A DNA stretch of 64,000 nucleotides from an uncultured SAR116 cluster alpha proteobacterium. Lineage in GTDB: Bacteria > Pseudomonadota > Alphaproteobacteria > Puniceispirillales > Marisalimonadaceae. The translations under genes and the position numbers were made by a program. The notes below the pieces were generated by a model that made no database searches, was not told the DNA's origin, and saw only the letters and a program-made list of their open reading frames with translations. Within the stretch, counting starts at the first letter, position 1. Every line of letters begins with the position of its first letter. Below, one piece after another: positions 16,878 to 23,535 of the stretch. The stretch is from positions 105,310 to 169,309 of the forward strand of contig CACOAO010000003.1 of the NCBI GenBank assembly GCA_902625215.1. Reading direction: 5' to 3'.

Positions 16878-18194
16878 ATGGATAAGTTTACACTTGGGAT
16901 TATTGCTTTTCCTATATTATTTTCTATGATGGCACTAAGAATGCCAATTGGTTTAGCTATGCTAATAGTTGGCTGTTCAGGAACAATTATAATAGCTGGA
17001 TGGCTTCCAATTTTATCTCAAGCTAAAACTAGTGCGTGGCATTTATTTTCAAATTATTCTTTATCTGTCATACCTTTATTTTTATTAATGGGCAACTTTG
17101 CTGGTAAAGCTGGTATGAGTGAAGCACTTTTTAAATTTGCTGGCGCTTGCCTTAGTCACAAAAAAGGCGGAGTCGCAATGGCAGCAATTGGTGCTTGTGC
17201 AGGATTTGGAGCTATTTGTGGTTCATCACTGGCAACAGCGGCCACTATGGGTAAAGTTGCTTTGCCTGAATTAAGAAGACTTGGCTACTCTGGTGCTTTA
17301 AGTACAGGAACTCTGGCTGCTGGAGGAACGCTAGGCATATTAATTCCACCATCAGTTATACTAATTATATACTCAATTTTGACAGAACAAAATATTGCTA
17401 AAATGTTTTTAGCAGCCTTTGTTCCAGGTATTTTAGCAGCTCTAGGATACATACTTGCAATTGCTTTATATGTTAGGTTTGTAAAAGGTTCAGGACCAAC
17501 AAAAGATAGAGTTGGTTGGAAAGAAAGGTTTTTTTTATTTAAGAATATATGGCAGATTATTCTCATTTTTTTGGTAATGATAGGCGGAATTTATTTAGGT
17601 TGGTTTACTCCAACAGAGGGAGGTGCCATTGGAGCAGGTGGAGCTGGTCTTATTGCATTTTCTAATAAAAATTTTAAGTTTAAAGACTTAGTTGATGTGA
17701 TAGAGAGCACAGCAATCACTTCTGCTATGATTTTTTTAGTGCTTCTTGGTGCAGAATTTTTTAATTCTTTTATAGCATTAACTCAACTTCCAAACCAATT
17801 AGGTGAGATTGCATTAGAAAATAATCTTTCACCTTACCTAATTGTTGCATGTATTCTTGTATTATATCTGTTTTTAGGCTGCTTAATGGATAGCCTAGCA
17901 ATGATATTACTCACCATACCAGTTTTTTTTCCTTTGATAATGACATTGGATTTTGGAATGTCTGCTGAAGAAACAGCAATATGGTTTGGAATCTTAACTC
18001 TTATTGTAGTAGAAGTTGGATTGATTACACCACCAGTTGGGTTAAATGTTTTTATTATTAATAAAATGGCTGGGGATGTTAGCATTGCTGATACTTTTAA
18101 GGGAGTTTTACCATTTTTATTAAGTGATATGTTAAGAGTTATACTATTATTTTCATTTCCAGGGATTACTTTATTTTTATTAAAAGTATTTTAA
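16878..18194 (+). CDS. dctM: TRAP transporter large permease (DctM family)
   Basis: This 438-residue polytopic protein is the ion-coupled translocation subunit. Family patterns include the early PLFLLMGNFAGKAGMSEALF, the central GTLGILIPPSVILIIYSILTEQ, and late VGLITPPVGLNVFII. The length is typical for DctM (about 425-440). It starts 3 bases after dctQ and is followed 1 base later by a small ORF of unknown function. It probably uses a sodium gradient to import the organic acid bound by the upstream DctP. Confidence 0.92.
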   Translation: MDKFTLGIIAFPILFSMMALRMPIGLAMLIVGCSGTIIIAGWLPILSQAKTSAWHLFSNYSLSVIPLFLLMGNFAGKAGMSEALFKFAGACLSHKKGGVAMAAIGACAGFGAICGSSLATAATMGKVALPELRRLGYSGALSTGTLAAGGTLGILIPPSVILIIYSILTEQNIAKMFLAAFVPGILAALGYILAIALYVRFVKGSGPTKDRVGWKERFFLFKNIWQIILIFLVMIGGIYLGWFTPTEGGAIGAGGAGLIAFSNKNFKFKDLVDVIESTAITSAMIFLVLLGAEFFNSFIALTQLPNQLGEIALENNLSPYLIVACILVLYLFLGCLMDSLAMILLTIPVFFPLIMTLDFGMSAEETAIWFGILTLIVVEVGLITPPVGLNVFIINKMAGDVSIADTFKGVLPFLLSDMLRVILLFSFPGITLFLLKVF

Positions 18195-18195
18195 G

Positions 18196-18429
18196 ATGAA
18201 TGAGGCTAATAAAAAATATTTATGGAAGTTAATACAACTAACTGGAGATAGTTTAATTAACAAATTACCCGACCATCCAAATCATCCTAATGGCAGAAAC
18301 CCCTATGCCCACGTTGCGCTAAAGGTAAAAAACCAATTTGGAAAAAGTTATAAAGATCTACCTGATGAAAAAATTAATGAAGTTATGACTTATTTAAATT
18401 TCATTAAAAAAACTGATGGAACAAAATAA
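18196..18429 (+). CDS. Small hypothetical protein, last gene of TRAP operon
   Basis: This 77-residue soluble protein has no signal peptide or membrane segment. It begins MNEANKKYLWKLIQLTGD, carries an Asn/Pro/His-rich patch (DHPNHPNGRNPYAH, residues 26-39), and ends in an amphipathic region with KSYKDLPDEKINEVMTYLNFI. The ATG is only 1 base after the dctM stop, so translation is probably coupled to the permease. It ends 6 bases from the convergent imine-reductase gene. I do not recognise a named family. The tight linkage and protein-like composition argue that it is real; a role with the TRAP system or its substrate enzyme is only inferred. Confidence 0.72.
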   Translation: MNEANKKYLWKLIQLTGDSLINKLPDHPNHPNGRNPYAHVALKVKNQFGKSYKDLPDEKINEVMTYLNFIKKTDGTK

Positions 18430-18435
18430 TAAACA

Positions 18436-19431
18436 TCATAGATAAGACCTGACCTTTAATAATAATTCTTCATTTATGGAACGATAATTATCACCTGATC
18501 TGTTTTTATGCCTTCTTGAACCTGGTAGTCTTACTCCATCAATAGATGTTAATTTTTGAAAAAAGTTTGTACAGTGCTCTTCCCAATTTGGATTAGATAT
18601 AATTTCAGGGTTTAGGGCCATTATAAATTCTCCGCCACTTGGAGGGCCTCCGTCATTATTATCATTTTCTTGAGCTTCATAAGAAAAAACATCTCCAGTT
18701 AAACCTGCAGAAAACAATTCAACCATCAAGGAAATAGCAGAACCCTTATAGCCCCCAAAAGGCAATAGCACTCCTTTTAAAATTTCTGTAGGATCATTTG
18801 ATGGTTTTCCATTTTCGTCAAGCCCTACACCATCAGGTAATGGATGTCCATCCCTTGCAGCGATCATTACTTCGCCTTTTGCCATAGTTGCAGTTGCCAT
18901 GTCAAAAACTACTGGATCTTGACCGTTTCTAGGCCAAGCCATTGAAATTGGATTAGTACCAAAAAATGCTTCTTTTGCTCCCGCTGGTGCAACTGAGGGT
19001 TTGAATGCTGTGCAAGCAAAACCAACTAGATTTTGCTGAGCTAAATACTCTGTTTCTGGCCACAAAGCTGCAAAATGATAACAACCTTTTATGCTTAATA
19101 CTGCCACACCATTTGTTTTTGCTGCATCTACAAGTTTTGGCAATGAAAATTCATGAGCAGTAGATGCAAAACCATTATCAGCGTCACATTTTAATATAAC
19201 AGGTGTAATTTTTTCTAGTTTTGGAGATGCATTTCCATTAACTTTTCCTGATTTTAATGAAGCGACATATCCTGGAACCCGGAACAAACCATGAGAACTA
19301 GATCCATCTTCTTCGGCCTTTGTAATTGTGTTGGCTAAAGCATTAGCATTTTTTTTATTACATCCTTGTTTTAAAAATACATCAGTAACTAATTTTTTGA
19401 TTTCATCTAAAGTAACTATAGAATTTGCCAT
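18436..19431 (-). CDS. Ldh-family NAD(P)H-dependent cyclic imine reductase (DpkA-like)
   Basis: This 331-residue protein belongs to the malate/lactate dehydrogenase-2 superfamily, whose members include Delta1-piperideine-2-carboxylate / Delta1-pyrroline-2-carboxylate reductase. The match to the DpkA branch is visible across the chain: DGSSSHGLFRVPGY near residue 42, HFAALWP near 120, FGTNPISMAWP near 155, and FDMATATMAKGEV near 172. The LLPFGGYKGSAISLMVELF stretch near residue 220 also matches. The enzyme would reduce cyclic imino acids to L-pipecolate or L-proline. It is followed 13 bases later by a RidA-family gene, which fits imine chemistry. A lactate or ureidoglycolate dehydrogenase role is the main alternative. 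Confidence 0.8.
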   Translation of the reverse strand: MANSIVTLDEIKKLVTDVFLKQGCNKKNANALANTITKAEEDGSSSHGLFRVPGYVASLKSGKVNGNASPKLEKITPVILKCDADNGFASTAHEFSLPKLVDAAKTNGVAVLSIKGCYHFAALWPETEYLAQQNLVGFACTAFKPSVAPAGAKEAFFGTNPISMAWPRNGQDPVVFDMATATMAKGEVMIAARDGHPLPDGVGLDENGKPSNDPTEILKGVLLPFGGYKGSAISLMVELFSAGLTGDVFSYEAQENDNNDGGPPSGGEFIMALNPEIISNPNWEEHCTNFFQKLTSIDGVRLPGSRRHKNRSGDNYRSINEELLLKVRSYL

Positions 19432-19444
19432 TTATATTACCTCA

Positions 19445-19867
19445 TTATAATTTTATCGATGCTCTAAGATCTATCATTACAGGAGCATTTTGGGGCAACC
19501 TTGTAACTGCTAAAACTGATCTAGGATGACTTCCATTATCTCCTAATTTTTTTATGAAAAATTCAGAAGCTTTATCTGCTAATTTTGAAATTCCATCAAA
19601 TTCTTTATTACAAGAAACATAAACTCTGAGATCTAAGATAGAATGAATATTACAATTATTAGCTTTAGCTGCTATTTCAAGCCAGCTAAAAGCATGTTGA
19701 GCACAAATTTTTATTTGTCGTTCAGCTTCTAAGACCGATATTTGTTCAGTAACTCTACCTAAATTTTTAACTAATCCATTTTCTTTAGCTAATTGCCCAG
19801 CTAAGTAAACGACGTTATTATGAACTTTAAATGGTAAGTAGTTAAAATCCGGGTTGCCTGGTTCCAT
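19445..19867 (-). CDS. RidA (YjgF/YER057c/UK114) family protein
   Basis: This 140-residue protein has the single-domain Rid fold. Visible features are VVYLAGQLA near residue 19, LRVYVSCNKEF near 81, and the conserved anion-binding Arg in HPRSVLAVTRLPQNAPVMID near 113-132. Canonical RidA hydrolyses reactive enamines and imines from PLP enzymes. Here the closing Glu of the canonical pocket (EIE) reads MID, so it belongs to a divergent Rid subgroup. It is the first gene of a two-gene operon with the DpkA-like reductase. It is divergent from the third dctP across 117 bases. Confidence 0.83.
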   Translation of the reverse strand: MEPGNPDFNYLPFKVHNNVVYLAGQLAKENGLVKNLGRVTEQISVLEAERQIKICAQHAFSWLEIAAKANNCNIHSILDLRVYVSCNKEFDGISKLADKASEFFIKKLGDNGSHPRSVLAVTRLPQNAPVMIDLRASIKL

Positions 19868-19940
19868 ATTTTCTTGTTCTTTGTTTTTTAAATTTTACAT
19901 TTCTTTTATTTAATTCTATATACTACATTTATTAAAATAC

Positions 19941-19958
19941 TATAGTCTAGAAACTATA
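19941..19958. promoter_or_regulatory. Candidate operator dyad upstream of third TRAP operon
   Basis: An inverted repeat TATAGT-N6-ACTATA lies 26 bases upstream of the dctP start codon, in the 117-base region shared with the divergent ridA-type gene. Its position fits an operator near the transcription start. Because the region is AT-rich, chance occurrence is possible and no regulator gene is adjacent. Confidence 0.3.
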
Positions 19959-19984
19959 TAAAAAAATTTAATTCGGAGGAATAA

Positions 19985-21037
19985 ATGAAAAAAACACTAC
20001 CATTATTATCCCTACTTTCTTTAGGGTTAATTTTCGGCGGGCCTGTTGAAAGCATTAGTAAAAAAGTGCTAGCTGATGGTCACGCAAAAAATGTAAATTG
20101 GAACCTCTCCACTTGGGGAAAAAGAAGAGCATTTACTGAGGGTATCGAAGCTGTTTCTGCATATGTAGCAGACAAGTCTGGCGGTCACTTTACAATTAAA
20201 ATTAATTACGGTGGAACTTTATCCAAGCCAAGAGAGAATTTAGACGGAATTTCACTTGGTGCATTTGAAGCTGCTACATTTTGTGCATCTTATCATGCAG
20301 ACAAAAACAAAGCTGTTACAGTTCTTGAATTACCATTCTTACCGATTACAAATGGAGATGTACAAAAAGCTGCTGACTTAGCTGTTTATAATCATCCAGC
20401 AACCATTAAAGAAATGAAAAAATGGAATGCTAAACTTCTTATGTCTGCTGCATTACCTCAATATGAATTCATGGGTAGAGGAAAAGAGCCTAGAAAACTT
20501 GCAGACTTTAAAGGTATGAGAGTAAGAGCTCTTGGCGGAATTGGAAAAGCAATGAAAGTTATTGGAGCAGTTCCAACAACAGTTACAGCTCCTGAGACAT
20601 ATAGAGCTATTGAGACAGGAACTGTTGACGCAGCTGCATTCGCGTTTTACTCACATTTTTCATATAAAATTAATGAGGTTTCAACTTGGAGAACTACAAA
20701 CCTTTCACCTGGTTCTGTTAATTGTCCATTGGTTGTGAATATTGATGCTTACAATAGTTTATCTGATAAAAACAAAAAGATTTTAACTGATGCTATTGAT
20801 GCAGGATATGCTGCTTTAGATAAAGCTTACTCAGCTTCTATAGACAAATATACACCTGTAGCAGAAAAGCAGGGTATTAAAAAAATCACTTACACAGAAG
20901 CAGAGCTTAATGCTTTTAGAAAAGCTGCAGCTCAACCAGTTTGGGATCAGTGGATAAAAGAAGCTAATGCAGTTGGCTTACCAGCTCAGGAACTTCTTGA
21001 CCTTGTACTTAAAACTGCAAAAGAAGCAAGTAAGTAA
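19985..21037 (+). CDS. dctP: TRAP transporter substrate-binding protein (DctP family)
   Basis: This 350-residue periplasmic binding protein starts at an ATG behind a strong CGGAGGA site. A signal-like hydrophobic segment (residues 5-18) precedes an unusually long stretch before the mature DctP domain begins near NVNWNLSTWG (about residue 36). The conserved Arg region DFKGMRVRALGGIGKAMK lies at about residues 170-187. It heads a dctP-dctQ-dctM operon flanked by the DpkA/RidA genes and the sarcosine-oxidase operon, so amino-acid-derived acids are attractive ligands (inference). A 13-bp stem-loop follows 12 bases after its stop. Confidence 0.9.
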   Translation: MKKTLPLLSLLSLGLIFGGPVESISKKVLADGHAKNVNWNLSTWGKRRAFTEGIEAVSAYVADKSGGHFTIKINYGGTLSKPRENLDGISLGAFEAATFCASYHADKNKAVTVLELPFLPITNGDVQKAADLAVYNHPATIKEMKKWNAKLLMSAALPQYEFMGRGKEPRKLADFKGMRVRALGGIGKAMKVIGAVPTTVTAPETYRAIETGTVDAAAFAFYSHFSYKINEVSTWRTTNLSPGSVNCPLVVNIDAYNSLSDKNKKILTDAIDAGYAALDKAYSASIDKYTPVAEKQGIKKITYTEAELNAFRKAAAQPVWDQWIKEANAVGLPAQELLDLVLKTAKEASK

Positions 21038-21048
21038 ACATATGTTTT

Positions 21049-21079
21049 AAAGGAGGATGAATATTTTTCATCCTTCTTT
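21049..21079 (+). promoter_or_regulatory. Stem-loop between dctP and dctQ
   Basis: A 13-bp stem has arms at 21049-21061 and 21067-21079 with one G-U pair and a 5-base loop. The left arm contains AAGGAGG immediately followed by ATG, which looks like a ribosome site but has no spacing and would be sequestered. The right arm ends just before the better dctQ start at 21090. It may stabilise the dctP transcript or limit permease expression. Confidence 0.5.
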
Positions 21080-21089
21080 GAGGTCTAAT

Positions 21090-21665
21090 ATGATAAATAT
21101 TTTTGATAAATTTCTGGAAAAGATTGAAGATTTTTTTACTGCGTTTTCTGCACTTGCAATTTTTATATTAATGATTACAGCAACAATTCAAATTATTAGT
21201 AGAAAAATTCTTAACATGCCAATACCGGGCTATATTGACTTTGCAGAACAATCTATAGCTATATTTGCATTTATTGCAATTGCTTACTGTCAAAGACTTG
21301 GAGGTCACGTGCGTATGGAAATTTTTCTATCTGCACTTAATGGTAGGCCAAAATGGATAGCTGAGGCCATTCAAACAATTGCGACTATCCTTGTAATTAG
21401 TATTTTAACTTATTACTCATTTAAGCATTTTCAAAGAGCGTGGATTATAGGTGATAGCACAATAGATATACAGCTTCCAACTTGGCCCTCAAAACTTATG
21501 ATACCTCTTGCTTTTTCACTTTTAACCTTAAGACTATTTGTTCAATTAGCGGGATATATTAGATTAATAGTTGATCCTAAATTACAGCCAATTGGGGTCC
21601 CATTAATTGTAGATGTAGAAAACCAAGCAAAACAAGAAGCTTCACAATTGGATAATATTAAATAG
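21090..21665 (+). CDS. dctQ: TRAP transporter small permease (DctQ family)
   Basis: This 191-residue membrane protein has four hydrophobic segments in the DctQ arrangement and the family pattern ISRKILNMPIPGYIDFAE near residues 35-52. I chose ATG 21090, preceded by TTGAGG at a good distance. The upstream in-frame ATG at 21057 directly abuts GGAGG and lies in a hairpin, so it is less likely; it would add 11 residues. The C-terminal tail is charged and cytoplasmic. The gene precedes dctM by 14 bases. Confidence 0.82.
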   Translation: MINIFDKFLEKIEDFFTAFSALAIFILMITATIQIISRKILNMPIPGYIDFAEQSIAIFAFIAIAYCQRLGGHVRMEIFLSALNGRPKWIAEAIQTIATILVISILTYYSFKHFQRAWIIGDSTIDIQLPTWPSKLMIPLAFSLLTLRLFVQLAGYIRLIVDPKLQPIGVPLIVDVENQAKQEASQLDNIK

Positions 21666-21679
21666 ATAAGGACTTTATT

Positions 21680-23008
21680 TTGGATCCACTTCAAATAGGA
21701 ATAACAGTTACATCTGGAATGATGTTAATGATTTTTTTTGGAATGCGTGTTGCATTTGCAAGTGCATTGGCTGGCACAGTTGGATTAGTATGGATTTTAT
21801 CTACTAAGTTAGGACTTGAAAAAGCTTTATTTGCTGGGCTTGGTATGGCTGGAACAATTCCACATTCCAAAGCTGTAACTTATGCATTGTCAATTTTACC
21901 AATGTTTATTCTGATTGGTTTTTTGGCATTTCATGCTGGATTAACAAAATCTTTATTCGAAGCTGCTAAAAGATGGCTTGGCAGACTGCCTGGTGGATTA
22001 GCCGTCGCAACAGTTTTTGCTACAGCTGGTTTCGCAGCTGTATCTGGTGCAAGCACAGCTACAGCAGCAGTTTTTGCAAGGGTTGCAATACCAGAGATGC
22101 TTAGGGATGGTTATAATAGAAAACTTGCTGCAGGAGTAGTTGCAGCTGGCGGAACATTAGCAACTCTAATACCACCTAGTGCTATTTTAGTAATATACGC
22201 AATTATAGTAGAAGAATCAGTTGGGCAACTATTATTAGCAGGTTTTTTACCTGGTATAGTATCAGCTTTAATTTATGGTTTAATAATAGTCAGTATTGTC
22301 TCGTTTAAACCTGATATGGGACCCAAAACTAGAATATATTCACTTAAAGAAAAAATTGTATCTTTACCGTCTACTATCCCAATTTTTTCAGTTATTATTA
22401 TTATATTTGGCTCTATGTACTTTGGTTGGGCAACTCCAACAGAAGCTGGTGCACTTGGTGCATTTGTAGTTTTTGTAATTGCCGTTTTGAAAGGTATGAA
22501 GACTAGTGCCCTAAAATCAGCACTTTATGAAACTGCCAAACTAACCGTAATGATTTTTTCTATTATATGGGGTGTTTTGGTTTATGTAAGGTTTCTAGGA
22601 TTTGCTGGATTACCTAATGCCTTCAGTAACTGGATCACATCTCTGGATTATCCTCCTCTAGCTATTTTATTATGTATTTTATTGGTTTATGCAATTTTAG
22701 GTATGTTTATGGATGCAATTGGGATGTTGTTACTAACATTACCAGTAGTCCAACCTGCAGTAATTGCACTAGGGTACGATCCTATTTGGTTTGGTATCAT
22801 TGTAGTTAAAATGGCTGAACTATGTTTAATAACGCCACCCATTGGACTTAATTGTTTTGTTGTAAGTGGAGTAAGGCCCGATATTCCTGTGCAAGATGTA
22901 TTCAGAGGCTGTGCACCATTTTTTGTAGCTGATGTTTTAACAGTTGGTGTTTTGATTGCATTTCCTAGTATTGTTCTATTTTTACCAAACGCTATGCAAC
23001 TAAGTTAA
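21680..23008 (+). CDS. dctM: TRAP transporter large permease (DctM family)
   Basis: This 442-residue polytopic membrane protein is the large TRAP subunit. It shows GGTLATLIPPSAILVIYAI in the centre and CLITPPIGLNCFVVSGV near the C-terminus. The start is TTG at 21680, supported by AAGGA seven bases upstream; no ATG occurs near the correct length. Its 3' end overlaps the convergent soxG coding end by 17 bases. It forms the transporter with the preceding dctP and dctQ products. Confidence 0.9.
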   Translation: MDPLQIGITVTSGMMLMIFFGMRVAFASALAGTVGLVWILSTKLGLEKALFAGLGMAGTIPHSKAVTYALSILPMFILIGFLAFHAGLTKSLFEAAKRWLGRLPGGLAVATVFATAGFAAVSGASTATAAVFARVAIPEMLRDGYNRKLAAGVVAAGGTLATLIPPSAILVIYAIIVEESVGQLLLAGFLPGIVSALIYGLIIVSIVSFKPDMGPKTRIYSLKEKIVSLPSTIPIFSVIIIIFGSMYFGWATPTEAGALGAFVVFVIAVLKGMKTSALKSALYETAKLTVMIFSIIWGVLVYVRFLGFAGLPNAFSNWITSLDYPPLAILLCILLVYAILGMFMDAIGMLLLTLPVVQPAVIALGYDPIWFGIIVVKMAELCLITPPIGLNCFVVSGVRPDIPVQDVFRGCAPFFVADVLTVGVLIAFPSIVLFLPNAMQLS

Positions 23009-23522
23009 TTAAATTTAATAATCTAGTTTTCATTGATTCCATAAATGAAGTAGGACAAATTATAGTGTAATTTTCAAAACGTTTATGGCAAAGAACAAAA
23101 CAATTAATTTTATTAATAGATGTTCTTAAAACTTGGTTACTTTCAAAGGCAAACAAATCAGTAGTCATTAACTTCTCAAGTAATAATTTGACGTTTTTAC
23201 CACTTAAATTAAAACAAATCCATCCACCAGTTTGGTCCGTAATAGAAGATATATTTTCAAATTTTTCACTAATTATTTTTTTATCTATTTTTCCTAACAC
23301 AAAATAACTATAGGTTCGAACCCAAAAAACTAAGGCTTTTTCATTCTTTTCAAAATAAGAAATATTTGGGGGTGAAAATGAAAAAAAACTTTTAAAAATT
23401 GATTTGAATTTTTTGATGTCGTTAAAATTATGATTTATAGAATAAAGATTATTAGTGTTATCCAAAGACATTTTTATTTGGGTTTTTTCTACTAGATTTT
23501 GAGCAGAATAAATAGTTGGCAT
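22992..23522 (-). CDS. soxG: Sarcosine oxidase gamma subunit (SoxG-like)
   Basis: This 176-residue protein is the last product of the soxBDAG operon. Family resemblance is weak in the N-terminal half but clear in the C-terminal region: TDQTGGWICFNLSGKN, then LLEKLMTTDLFAFESNQVLRTSINK, a signature of the gamma subunit. I chose ATG 23522, with AAGGAAA upstream and 13 bases after the soxA stop. A longer reading frame from 23603 would run far into soxA. The coding end overlaps dctM on the other strand by 17 bases. The gamma subunit is structural and makes no known catalytic contribution. Confidence 0.75.
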   Translation of the reverse strand: MPTIYSAQNLVEKTQIKMSLDNTNNLYSINHNFNDIKKFKSIFKSFFSFSPPNISYFEKNEKALVFWVRTYSYFVLGKIDKKIISEKFENISSITDQTGGWICFNLSGKNVKLLLEKLMTTDLFAFESNQVLRTSINKINCFVLCHKRFENYTIICPTSFMESMKTRLLNLINLVA

Positions 23523-23535
23523 TAATTTCCTTGTC

